Below are positions 38,205 through 45,210 of a DNA stretch of 64,000 bases, one piece after another (position 1 is the first letter of the stretch; each line of letters begins with the position of its first letter). The stretch is taken from positions 116,538-180,537 of the forward strand of contig CBFGUG010000004.1 in NCBI GenBank assembly GCA_965651905.1, given 5' to 3'. The notes under the pieces were generated by a model that was given only the letters and a program-made list of their open reading frames with translations, had not been told where the DNA came from and made no database searches. The position numbers and the translations under genes were made by a program. Origin of the DNA: SZUA-265 sp965651905. Lineage in GTDB: Bacteria; Myxococcota_A; Polyangia; Polyangiales; Polyangiaceae.

Positions 38205-38372
38205 GCAGCGAGGCTCCGGAGAATGGAAGCGAGGTTGCCAGAAACCGCAGCGAGGCTCCGGAGAATGGAAGCGAGGTTGCCAAAAACCGCAGCGAGGCTC
38301 CGGAGAATGGAAGCGAGGTTGCCAAGAACCGCAGCGAGGCTCCGGAGAATGGAAGCGAGGTTCCGGCAATTG
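38205..38372. repeat. 42-bp tandem repeat (minisatellite) with degenerate continuation
   Basis: Four units begin at 38205, 38247, 38289 and 38331, each starting gcagcgaggctccggagaat and nearly identical; the fourth decays after ~30 bases. A related, more diverged block continues to about 38610, with recurring ggcggagcagttccggac and ttgccaagc elements. The unit equals 14 codons. In one frame it encodes AARLRRMEARLPKT, two heptads suited to a coiled coil; in another RSEAPENGSEVAKN. No spacers or dyad symmetry suggest CRISPR or a replication origin. Confidence 0.9.
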
Positions 38373-38802
38373 GCAGCCCGGTTGCCGCGCTTGGCGGAGC
38401 AGTTCCGGACGATGGCAGTAAGGCTCCGGCCAACGGCAGCCAGGTTGGCAAGCTTGGCGGAGCAGTTCCGGACAATGGCCGCCAGCTTGCCGAGCTAGGC
38501 GACGCAGTTCGGGCGAACGGAGGCGGAGTTGCCGTGCTTGGCGGCGCAGTTCCGGACAATGGTAACAAGGTTGCCAAGCCTGGCGGCGTAGTGCCGGAGA
38601 ATGAACACTCTTCTGAATCGTCGCCGCGACACCCAGCGAAGTCGTGGAAACGATGAGACGGCTGACTTGTCCCGAAAGGCATCACCGCGGTCTCGCGATG
38701 GGTGGGGCTTTTTGGCCACAGCGCTCGCGGCGACTCAGCCGGACGAGTAGCGAAACACGCGTTGATGGCTCGATCGCGTACATGTCATCGTTCGCTCGAT
38801 TC

Positions 38803-38817
38803 TGGCACGGCGCGTGC
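38803..38817 (+). promoter_or_regulatory. Sigma-54-like promoter (-24/-12)
   Basis: The sequence tggcacggcgcgtgc has the -24 element TGGCAC and, with the correct 5-base gap, GTGC in place of the consensus TTGC (one mismatch). It lies 17 bases upstream of a strong ribosome binding site (AAGGAG, 38834-38839) for the small lipoprotein at 38848. The match is by eye; an activator binding site was not found. Confidence 0.55.
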
Positions 38818-38847
38818 GTGATGACCTGTCAGCAAGGAGCACGATGA

Positions 38848-38979
38848 ATGGGGAAGGCAGGGCTGGTGGTGGCCGTTGGGATTGTGGCCTGCACGGGGGC
38901 TCCCGATGAACTTGATCAGGTCGGCGCGCGCCAGCCGTTCTATCATCGCGCCGGAAGTAACCTGGACACGCAACACTGA
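38848..38979 (+). CDS. Small 43-residue lipoprotein
   Basis: A short gene with all signs of translation: AAGGAG 8 bases before the ATG, a 43-codon frame, and a TGA stop whose bases form part of the next gene's ribosome binding site (tgaggag). The product starts MGKAGLVVAVGIVACTGAP, a very short lipoprotein signal with Cys15 as the probable acylated residue, followed by a ~28-residue polar peptide ending NLDTQH. It is the first gene of a two-gene unit behind a sigma-54-like promoter. I know no homologue; toxin-like lysis peptides are short lipoproteins of this kind, but that is only an analogy. Confidence 0.6.
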   Translation: MGKAGLVVAVGIVACTGAPDELDQVGARQPFYHRAGSNLDTQH

Positions 38980-38989
38980 GGAGCAGGTC

Positions 38990-39517
38990 ATGTCACGAGC
39001 AGCCCTGACGACACTCGCGCTTTCGTTCACCTGCATCCTTCACGCATGCGGAGCAGCCACCGACGAGGGTCCGGCGAGTTCAACCGACGCGTTGGGCGCC
39101 ACCGCTGATACAACGGATGACACCGCGCCAGCTCCCTCCGACCAGGATCGAGATGCATCGCGACCCGATGAGCCAAGCGACTCTGGGCTCCCCGCGGAGC
39201 CCCCGGTCAACGCCGATCCAGAGACAGGTGACGTGCGTGAGGGGTTCTGTCCACTCTACGCCGACGCGGGTTGTCCAGAGGAATGCACTAATCTCATTGC
39301 GGGAGTTGTGGACCCGGTGCAGGAGTGCCACCGCGGCCAAAGGTTGGTCGACTGCATGGCGCCCAACACCGCCTCGCCCGGCGAGGCAGGCTGCTACGTG
39401 CCCCCGGACGGCCTAGCGTATCTAACTGCGGGTCTCTACCGCCCGGCAGGTCCAAGCCGAGAGTGCACCGACGAGGAGTGGGAGCTATCCAGATCTGGAC
39501 TCCCCGAGTGCGAGTGA
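38990..39517 (+). CDS. Cys-rich lipoprotein of unknown function
   Basis: A 175-residue lipoprotein. Start ATG 38990 is fixed by GAGGAG 8-12 bases upstream, and by the signal TLALSFTCILHACGA with the acylated Cys near residue 20. A ~55-residue Asp/Ser/Pro-rich disordered linker follows, then a C-terminal domain with about eight cysteines (CPLYADAGCPEEC, QECHRGQ, DCMAP, GCYVPP, ECTDEEW) and a terminal CE, suggesting a disulphide-stabilised extracellular fold. It lies 10 bases after the 43-residue lipoprotein gene and ends 67 bases before a strong terminator, so it completes a two-gene operon. Function unknown. Confidence 0.78.
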   Translation: MSRAALTTLALSFTCILHACGAATDEGPASSTDALGATADTTDDTAPAPSDQDRDASRPDEPSDSGLPAEPPVNADPETGDVREGFCPLYADAGCPEECTNLIAGVVDPVQECHRGQRLVDCMAPNTASPGEAGCYVPPDGLAYLTAGLYRPAGPSRECTDEEWELSRSGLPECE

Positions 39518-39875
39518 CGCGCGGCGTGTCTCGGGTTCACCCTCGGATATAGTCAATCGCACGACTTGGTATTCGGTGAACGGTGCTCAGTGAACGGCTT
39601 GGCGCCTTGGCGGTTCATCCGCCAGGTGCCACGTGGGCTGAGCGTTTTTTCTGGGGAGTCGAGGGGCAGGCTGTGCGCGGCTCCCTCTGCGGAAAGTGCG
39701 GTGGGGTGCGGGCTAACGAGTGCAGTCGGTTGACGGCGCGCCAGTTACCTCGTCGGCCCCAACCAAAAAACGAAACCATCAAGGCCGCGTCGAAACCCCG
39801 GGTAGCGCAGGAGACTCAATCGCCGGAGGCTCAGTCGCAGGAGACTCAATCGCCGGAGGCTCAGTCGCAGGAGAC
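39518..39875. other. Convergent intergenic region with terminator and tandem repeat
   Basis: About 360 bases between the plus-strand lipoprotein gene and the minus-strand lipoprotein gene at 39876. It contains the terminator at 39585-39651 and most of the 30-bp repeat at 39811-39887. The open frames here (39583-39894 and 39720-40523) run across the repeat and antisense to a real gene and are not called. Confidence 0.5.
39585..39651 (+). terminator. Strong terminator after the lipoprotein operon
   Basis: The outer stem gctcag / ctgagc encloses a nested hairpin (tggcgg-ttcat-ccgcca with flanking ggcgcc/ggtgcc pairing). A run of six T follows directly (39645-39650), making this the best terminator in the window. 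It begins 67 bases after the stop at 39517. Confidence 0.75.
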
Positions 39876-39887
39876 TCAATCGCAAGA
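39811..39887. repeat. 30-bp tandem repeat, about 2.5 copies
   Basis: The unit gagactcaatcgccggaggc plus tcagtcgcag occurs at 39811-39840 and 39841-39870, with a half copy to 39887. Each unit is itself two related 15-bp halves. It lies at the 3' end of the minus-strand lipoprotein gene and covers its stop codon (39876-39878). Confidence 0.9.
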
Positions 39888-40262
39888 TACGTAGAGGCCG
39901 CCGTCGCGTTCGCTGCAGGAGCAGTCGGGGAGGGCTTTCTGCAGGCATCCGCAGGTGGGGTCTTCCGCGCAGGCGGGCACCCAGCTGCAGCTCTGTGTGG
40001 ACTCGGCGCAGAAGAAGCCGTCGAGGCAGACGGACTCGCCGCAGGTCGTGCAAGTGCCGCCCGCACAGGGATCGACGGCGGCGCTGCTCTCGGGCTCGCC
40101 GTGGTCGCTGCTGTCTTCCGCGAAGTCTTCGTTGTCGTCCTCAGTGGTCGAAGTTGCGTTAGATGCAGTGGCGGGAGAGGTGTTGCTTCCGCCGCAGCTG
40201 ACGACTGCACCAACGACGCAGGTTACTGTGAGGAGACGGGTGAACGGGCTGCGGAGACTCAT
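39876..40262 (-). CDS. Cys-rich lipoprotein
   Basis: A 128-residue lipoprotein with signal LLTVTCVVGAVVSCGG (acylated Cys near residue 23), a ~35-residue Ser/Thr/Asp/Glu linker, and a C-terminal domain with about 14 cysteines in paired spacing (CAGGTCTTCGESVC, GFFCAESTQSC, CGCLQKALPDCSC). That pattern suggests a compact disulphide-knotted surface domain. The gene ends inside a 30-bp tandem repeat, so its C-terminus may vary between strains. It is transcribed on the same strand as, and 31 bases after, the gene at 40294, and could be cotranscribed with it. Function unknown. Confidence 0.75.
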   Translation of the reverse strand: MSLRSPFTRLLTVTCVVGAVVSCGGSNTSPATASNATSTTEDDNEDFAEDSSDHGEPESSAAVDPCAGGTCTTCGESVCLDGFFCAESTQSCSWVPACAEDPTCGCLQKALPDCSCSERDGGLYVSCD

Positions 40263-40293
40263 GACGGAACTCGGGGGCAGGTGCGGAAGTGGG

Positions 40294-40869
40294 TCAGTGA
40301 CCTTCGATGGGTGACGGCTGAACGCCGTTGCCGTTCAGCCGCGCGAGAGACTGCTCGATCAGCGTTTTCTCGCGCGCGTCCAGCTCACGGCCGTGGGCCT
40401 TGTGCAGGGCGTAACGTACCAACGCGGCTTCGAGCGGCGAAAGCGAGGTGGTCCGGGCGTAACGCATGCCGAACACTTCGTAGCGCAACAGCACGCGGTC
40501 CTCGAGCACGCGCTCGCCGATGATTTCGGCGCGCTCGCGACCATTGCCCGTCAGCTGACGGATGATGCCGCGAACTCGCGCGGCGCGGCGCCGAATCTTC
40601 GCGAGCGTGGGCTTTTCGTAGAAGCCGAAGAAACGATTGCGAGCGTACGTGCCCGGCACGAGCACGAGCGCACACAGTAGCCCGTCAGGGTCGATCTTCG
40701 GCGGCGTCGCATCATCGCCGTCTGCAGCTGCGGTGCGAGTTGCCGTCGAGCTATCGCTGGGCGAACGCTTGCCTGGGGTGCGGCCGCTGGCTGAATCCTT
40801 GCTCGCGGAAGTATCGCTTGGTGGATCCTCGCGGGTGGAAGGATTGCGGACTGGACGGTTAGAAGCCAT
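40294..40869 (-). CDS. Conserved-looking protein downstream of prfA, unknown function
   Basis: I do not recognise this 191-residue protein. The first ~60 residues are Ser/Asp/Pro-rich and disordered. A core follows (LLCALVLVPGTYARNRFFGF, then KIRRRAARVRGIIRQL) and a helical C-terminus (LEAALVRYALHKAHGRELDA). It is basic in the middle, suggesting nucleic-acid contact, but no known motif is present. The start codon overlaps the last 11 bases of prfA, a position often held by prmC (the release-factor methyltransferase); this protein lacks the NPPY motif and is not PrmC. A translation-linked role is only a guess from position. Confidence 0.72.
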   Translation of the reverse strand: MASNRPVRNPSTREDPPSDTSASKDSASGRTPGKRSPSDSSTATRTAAADGDDATPPKIDPDGLLCALVLVPGTYARNRFFGFYEKPTLAKIRRRAARVRGIIRQLTGNGRERAEIIGERVLEDRVLLRYEVFGMRYARTTSLSPLEAALVRYALHKAHGRELDAREKTLIEQSLARLNGNGVQPSPIEGH

Positions 40870-41929
40870 CGGGCCCTTCCAGTCGCGCGGCTTGATGCCA
40901 GGAGTTTACGGCGGAGAGCAGTTCCGAAAGCTCGCCTTCGATGACGCGGTCGAGCTGGTGTAACGTCAGCCCGATGCGATGATCGGTGATGCGGTTTTGC
41001 GGGAAATTGTACGTTCGGATTTTTTCGGAACGTTCACCCGAACCGACCATCGTGCGGCGTTCGTCACGGGTTTCGTTGGCCTTGCGCTGAATTTCCAGGT
41101 CGAGCAGGCGGCTCTTCAGCACTTTGAGCGCCCGCGCCTTGTTCTTGATTTGGCTGCGTTCGTCCTGACACTTGACGATCATGCCCGTCGGCAGGTGCGT
41201 AACCTGCACCGCGGAGTTCGTCGTGTTCACTCCTTGGCCGCCCGGGCCGCCCGCTGCGGCGATGTCGAACCGCAGGTCCTTGTCGTCGAGCTGGACGTCG
41301 ACGTCTTCGGCTTCGGGCATGACCGCCACGGTGGCGGTCGAGGTGTGGATGCGCCCTTGGGCTTCCGTTTCGGGAACGCGCTGCACACGATGCACCCCGC
41401 CTTCGAACTTGAGCGTCGAGTACACGCGGTCTCCCGAGACCAGCGCGATGATCTCTTTGTAGCCGCCCGCCGCGGCTTCGCTGCTGCTCAAGAGCTCGAT
41501 CTTCCAGTTTCGTTGCTCTGCGAACCGCGTGTACATGCGGAACAGATCGGCGGCGAACAGCGCGGCTTCTTCGCCGCCCGTGCCCGCGCGGATTTCCAAG
41601 ATGACGTTCTTTTCGTCATTCGGATCTTTGGGCAGCAGCAGCACCGCCAGCTCCTGCTCCAGCGACTCCTGGTCACGCTCGAGTTGCGGCAGCTCTTCTT
41701 CGGCGAGCTCCCCGAGTTCGGGGTCTTTCAGCGCCTCGCGGTGCCCGTCGATTTCTTGTTTCAGTTGGCGCCAGCGCTCGAACGCCTCCACCAGCGGTTG
41801 GATGCCGCCGCGCTCTTTCGTGAGGGTTTGCAGCCGCTTGGGATCGGAAATGACCGCCGGATCGCACATCAGCTGCTCCAGTTCGGCATATCGCCGCAGC
41901 ACCGCGTTCAGCTTGTCTTCCGGGATCAT
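40859..41929 (-). CDS. prfA: Peptide chain release factor 1
   Basis: Recognises UAA and UAG stop codons and triggers peptide release. The 356-residue protein has the codon-recognition tripeptide PET (in RVQRVPETEAQGRIHTST; usual RF1 is PxT) and the catalytic GGQ in AAGGPGGQGVNTTNSAVQ, followed by VKCQDERSQIKNKARAL. A frameshift site, as in RF2, is absent. Start ATG 41929 is chosen because the upstream extension (to 41974) has no family similarity. The gene overlaps the following gene by 11 bases. A terminator separates it from rpmE, so it probably has its own promoter. Confidence 0.97.
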   Translation of the reverse strand: MIPEDKLNAVLRRYAELEQLMCDPAVISDPKRLQTLTKERGGIQPLVEAFERWRQLKQEIDGHREALKDPELGELAEEELPQLERDQESLEQELAVLLLPKDPNDEKNVILEIRAGTGGEEAALFAADLFRMYTRFAEQRNWKIELLSSSEAAAGGYKEIIALVSGDRVYSTLKFEGGVHRVQRVPETEAQGRIHTSTATVAVMPEAEDVDVQLDDKDLRFDIAAAGGPGGQGVNTTNSAVQVTHLPTGMIVKCQDERSQIKNKARALKVLKSRLLDLEIQRKANETRDERRTMVGSGERSEKIRTYNFPQNRITDHRIGLTLHQLDRVIEGELSELLSAVNSWHQAARLEGPDGF

Positions 41930-42023
41930 GACGTTCGAGCATAGTGCGGGAACGCAGCCGAGGGGATCAACCACAATAGCTGCGTGTCAACTGCGGGCGT
42001 CACGCGCGCAAACGGGAGGGATA

Positions 42024-42062
42024 CAAACGAAAACGGCGAGCCTCGCGTGTGGGGCTCGCCGT
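42024..42062 (-). terminator. Terminator of rpmE
   Basis: Read on the minus strand, the stem acggcgagcc / ggctcgccgt (10 pairs, 42033-42042 with 42053-42062) is followed by ttttcgtttg. It lies ~80 bases after the rpmE stop and before prfA. Confidence 0.75.
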
Positions 42063-42143
42063 GCGTAGTCAGCGCTGACCTGGGCGGAACGTCGTAAGCA
42101 GATTCCGCGGACCGAGAGCAACTCGTCGCGGCTCGATCGACGA

Positions 42144-42353
42144 TCAGGCGCTGGGCAGGTTGAACTTCTTGCGGAAGCGATCGATGCGTCCAGCGGTGTC
42201 GACCAGGCGCTGCTTGCCCGTGTAGAACGGATGACACTGCGAACAGATGTCATTGGTGAGCTCGTCGGTGCGGGTCGAGCGAGTCTCGAACTTCGCGCCG
42301 CAGGCACACGAGGCGGTGACGACTTCGTAGGTGGGGTGGATTTCGGGCTTCAT
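42144..42353 (-). CDS. rpmE: 50S ribosomal protein L31 (zinc-binding form)
   Basis: Ribosomal large-subunit protein bridging to the small subunit. The 69 residues start MKPEIHPTYEVVTASCACGA and keep the family features HPFYTGKQRLVDTAGRIDRF. The four zinc ligands of the C+ form are present (Cys16, Cys18, Cys37, Cys40). It is transcribed divergently from the FHA protein gene and ends before its own terminator; prfA follows after 214 bases. No second, zinc-free L31 is visible in the window. Confidence 0.97.
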   Translation of the reverse strand: MKPEIHPTYEVVTASCACGAKFETRSTRTDELTNDICSQCHPFYTGKQRLVDTAGRIDRFRKKFNLPSA

Positions 42354-42539
42354 CGCGGACTCCAGCAGGGTCTGAGGGGACGCGAAAGCTAATGCTGCGT
42401 CTGGCGGGGTTCAAGGCCTTTGGCCGAGTTTTTCCGGAGAAGGGAGCCGGGCACCTAGCCGGCACACCCGCGTGCGCCTACGAGGCCCGCCTATCGTCGC
42501 GGCAATTAAAAGAACTTGCACCAATGGCAAGCGCCGGAA

Positions 42540-43892
42540 ATGATGCGGTTGATGAGCGAGTCCGTCTCAGCCTGCCGCAAGCGCGCCTTGCGAGTCGCCC
42601 AATGGCTGGTCGGCGAGGGGCGCCCGGGCGAAGCCGTGCTCGTCCTGAGCGCGTGGGCGGCCCTCGGGCCCAACGACAAAGAGGGTCAGGAGCTGATGGC
42701 GGAAGCGCTGCGCATCGACCCCAGCTCGAAGCAAGCGCAGATGGCGTTCGAGCGCATGGAAGGCATCAGCGGCGAGCACAGCCTGCTCGACGAGGCGATC
42801 GCGCGTTACGACGAAGCAGAGCTCGAAAAGCTCGAGCGCGAGTTCAAGAAGCCCACTTTCCGCAAAGCCCAGATGGGCTTCAACAACAACATCAAGTTCC
42901 GGGGTCAGGTTTACCACGTACAAACCGAAGACTCGGGCCTCGATGCGCCGCACATCATCACGCACCTGTTTGCGGGCGGCGGGCGCGTCATCAAGAGCCA
43001 CAAACGCTCGTACGAAGACGCGATCAAGACCGAGTCGGACATCGCCGCGTACGTGCGCGGGCTGATGAAGGGCCAGCACGTGGAGATGGTGCTGTCGCTG
43101 CGCGACGGCGAGCTCGACGCGGTGATCGAGGGCAAAGAGATCGGCGGCATGCAAGTGCTCACGCATCCGCCGCGCGAGCGGCCACGCCCCGTTGCGGATC
43201 AGCCGTCCACTCCGAGCATTCCGCCCAGGGGGGTAGACTCCGACGGGCAAAACGAGCCGCTCTACAAGCTGTTCGTGATCCGTTCACTCGGCGGGGGACC
43301 ACAGAGTTACGAACCCACGTCCAAGTACGCGGTATTGGGATCCACGGGCACGGTGCCGTTAGCGGAAGAAGCCTTCTGCCACCCCGAGGAGGCCGTGCTC
43401 ATCTACGAGGCGGGCAGACTCGCGCTGGAGGACCGTGAAGGCGGCAACGGGGTGTTCGTGCGCATCCGTTCACCCGTCGCGCTGGAGTTTGGCGACGAGT
43501 TCGTGGTGGGCGATCAGTTGTTGCGGCTGGAAGCCAACCCCGTACCCGATGACGCGCCGGATCCGGATCCCACTTACTTTTACTCGTCGCCCAAGTGGCC
43601 GTCGGCGTTTCGCGTCGTTCAGGTGCTGGAGGGCGGCGCGATTGGTGCAACCATCGTCGCCCCGGGCAATGCACTGCAGATCGGCTCTGCGGTAGGCGAT
43701 CTGGTGTTCGCCGAGGATCCCCTCGTGGCCCACCAGCATTGCGTCGTCGAGGAGCAGGCCGGGGTGGTGCTGCTCAGCGACTTGAACTCGCGCTCGGGCG
43801 TTTTCGTGCGGGTTCAAGGGCGGTGCACGTTGCAGGACGCCGACGAGATCTTGATCGGGCGCACGCGTTTGCGCCTCTCGCTCGGCGGTTGA
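42540..43892 (+). CDS. TPR and FHA domain protein
   Basis: About 450 residues. The N-terminus is TPR-like (GEGRPGEAVLVLSAWAALGP). A middle region (about 95-215) contains FRGQVYHVQTEDSG and LMKGQHVEMVLSLRDGEL and is of unknown fold. The C-terminal half has two FHA-like units; the second (about 375-450) shows QIGSAVGDLVF, HQHCVVEEQAG and LNSRSGVFVRVQG, though the usual Ser and Asn positions for phosphothreonine binding are only partly kept. FHA proteins in myxobacteria work with Ser/Thr kinases. ATG 42540 is used; ATG 42543 or TTG 42516 are alternatives, and no Shine-Dalgarno sequence decides. Confidence 0.82.
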   Translation: MMRLMSESVSACRKRALRVAQWLVGEGRPGEAVLVLSAWAALGPNDKEGQELMAEALRIDPSSKQAQMAFERMEGISGEHSLLDEAIARYDEAELEKLEREFKKPTFRKAQMGFNNNIKFRGQVYHVQTEDSGLDAPHIITHLFAGGGRVIKSHKRSYEDAIKTESDIAAYVRGLMKGQHVEMVLSLRDGELDAVIEGKEIGGMQVLTHPPRERPRPVADQPSTPSIPPRGVDSDGQNEPLYKLFVIRSLGGGPQSYEPTSKYAVLGSTGTVPLAEEAFCHPEEAVLIYEAGRLALEDREGGNGVFVRIRSPVALEFGDEFVVGDQLLRLEANPVPDDAPDPDPTYFYSSPKWPSAFRVVQVLEGGAIGATIVAPGNALQIGSAVGDLVFAEDPLVAHQHCVVEEQAGVVLLSDLNSRSGVFVRVQGRCTLQDADEILIGRTRLRLSLGG

Positions 43893-43962
43893 AGCTGTCG
43901 CTGGGTGGTTGAAGCTGTCGCTCGGCGGTCGCGACACCCTCTCTTGCCCCCACAAACGAAAA

Positions 43963-43988
43963 ACGGCCGAGGCGGTAACCTCGGCCGT
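43963..43988. terminator. Bidirectional terminator between convergent genes
   Basis: A 10-bp stem acggccgagg / cctcggccgt with a 6-base loop. On the minus strand it is followed by tttttcg, a good tail for the lipoprotein gene at 44011-44268; on the plus strand the tail is cttcgt, serving the FHA gene less well. Confidence 0.75.
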
Positions 43989-44010
43989 CTTCGTGAGAAC
44001 TGAGAGTGAA

Positions 44011-44268
44011 TTACTCTGCAGCTTCCTCTTCAGCAGCTTCTTCTTCAGCAGCTTCCTCTTCGGCACCCTCTTCGACAGCTTCCTCTTCGGCAGCTTCCTC
44101 GGTGGCCTCTTCCTCGCCCATCTCGTCCACAGCCTCTTCAGCTGCCGGCTCCTCGGTAGCTTCGCCTGCTGCCGACTCGTCGGCGGGGGTCTCAGCTTCG
44201 GGGGTGCTGCCGCCACAGGCGACTGCGAAAACCATGGAAAGCGCAGATGCGATTGCGATTGCCTTCAT
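44011..44268 (-). CDS. Small acidic Glu/Ala-rich lipoprotein
   Basis: An 85-residue lipoprotein. Signal MKAIAIASALSMVFAVACGG gives the acylated Cys near residue 18. The mature part is almost entirely Glu and Ala, in approximate repeats (EEEAAEEEAAEEEAAE at the end), with an isoelectric point near the lower limit. It is too regular for an ordinary globular domain and may be an extended helix or a charged surface tether. The start is chosen for GAGGAG 9 bases upstream; the longer frame to 44385 starts inside the divergent promoter region. A good terminator follows. Function unknown. Confidence 0.75.
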   Translation of the reverse strand: MKAIAIASALSMVFAVACGGSTPEAETPADESAAGEATEEPAAEEAVDEMGEEEATEEAAEEEAVEEGAEEEAAEEEAAEEEAAE

Positions 44269-44460
44269 TGTTCTGTTCTCCTCAGAGTTCATCAATTGAT
44301 GGTGGACCAGATTTGGTCGACGGTTGGATGCCATGACGCCTCGTTTCGGCTCAAGAGGCGTGTGCATTTCTCGTAAGCTCGCCAAATTCGCCTTGGTCCT
44401 GAGGCCGGAGGCTGATCTGACTGCGGCTTGAGCCGAAATCTGCGATCACTGCATCTACGC

Positions 44461-45210
44461 ATGGACCCCATGGGATTTCCCGCGCTCAGACTGGTTACAC
44501 CAGGCCCCGCCAGTGGCGAGCGGCAGCGCCCGGCGTCTGATCTCGACGACGCGGAACTGGTCTCCAAAGTGCTGGGTGGGGAGCGCTGGGCGTTCGAACA
44601 ACTCTACCGACGCCACGCCGATTTCGCGTTTGGGTTAGCCGTGCGCTTGCAAGGCGGACCCGCTGACGTCGAAGATCTCGTGCACGATGCTTTCTTGAAG
44701 GCGCACGCCCAGCTGTCATCGTTACGTGAGCGGGCGGCGTTCAAGAGCTGGCTCGGGTCGATCGTGGTGAGCTTGGTGCGGATGCGGCTGCGCCGTGGGC
44801 GGCTGCTTCGCACGTTCGGGCTGTCGACGACCGAGGCGGTCGATCTCGAGAGTCTGGCGTCGCCATCTGCGGGGCCAGAGGTGCGTGCAGAGCTTGCACA
44901 ACTCTACGCGTTGCTGCGTGTGCTGCCCGCCGACGAACGCATCGCCTGGACGTTGCGTCACGTCGAACATCACCGCTTGGAAGAGGTGGCGGAGATGACC
45001 GACTGTTCGCTCGCAACAGCCAAACGTCGCATCCAGCGCGCGCAACGCTTCTTGCACGACCACTTCGTGTCGTCCAAGGCCGAGGCGGACGACGATTCCG
45101 GATCCCCCAGCGGACCCAACAACTCCGGGTCTAGCAGCAACCCCGGGTCTAGCAGCAACCCCGGGTCTAGCAGCAACCCCGTGCCGAGAGGTCGGTCCCA
45201 TGACGAGTAA
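44461..45210 (+). CDS. ECF-type RNA polymerase sigma factor
   Basis: A 249-residue extracytoplasmic-function sigma factor. Region 2 is clear (FEQLYRRHADFAFGLAVRL, then DVEDLVHDAFLKAHAQL), and region 4 ends in a helix-turn-helix (HHRLEEVAEMTDCSLATAKR). A C-terminal tail of ~35 residues is Ser/Gly/Pro/Asn-rich and contains an 18-bp tandem repeat. ATG 44461 is used; the frame from 44428 adds 11 non-conserved residues. It overlaps the next gene by 11 bases. That gene is a membrane protein with a short N-terminal cytoplasmic part, the usual place of an anti-sigma factor, so regulation by it is likely. Confidence 0.9.
   Translation: MDPMGFPALRLVTPGPASGERQRPASDLDDAELVSKVLGGERWAFEQLYRRHADFAFGLAVRLQGGPADVEDLVHDAFLKAHAQLSSLRERAAFKSWLGSIVVSLVRMRLRRGRLLRTFGLSTTEAVDLESLASPSAGPEVRAELAQLYALLRVLPADERIAWTLRHVEHHRLEEVAEMTDCSLATAKRRIQRAQRFLHDHFVSSKAEADDDSGSPSGPNNSGSSSNPGSSSNPGSSSNPVPRGRSHDE
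45125..45178. repeat. 18-bp tandem repeat, three perfect copies
   Basis: The unit ccgggtctagcagcaacc is repeated exactly three times within the 3' end of the ECF sigma gene, encoding the hexapeptide repeat SSNPGS. The perfect identity points to recent expansion. Confidence 0.92.

Larger units (their letters stand above)
38008..38847. other. Repeat-rich region with no certain gene
   Basis: The region begins with a short GC hairpin-like stretch (gcgcgc...gcgcgc) just after the methyltransferase stop, holds the minisatellite described separately, and ends with a sigma-54-like promoter. Frames on both strands stay open through the repeat (plus 38115-38498 and 38141-38656, minus 38149-38685) because the unit is divisible by three. 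None has a clear Shine-Dalgarno sequence or decisive codon bias, so I do not call a gene. Confidence 0.5.

Noticed and set aside
38205..38610. Possible CRISPR array
   Set aside because: Units abut directly without unique spacers and are not palindromic; no cas genes are present.
38149..38685. 178-codon minus-strand gene across the minisatellite
   Set aside because: No ribosome binding site; the frame is open only because the repeat unit is divisible by three, as are the competing plus-strand frames.
42392..43438. 348-codon plus-strand frame
   Set aside because: Shadow of the FHA protein gene in another frame; Arg/Ala/Gly-rich without domains.
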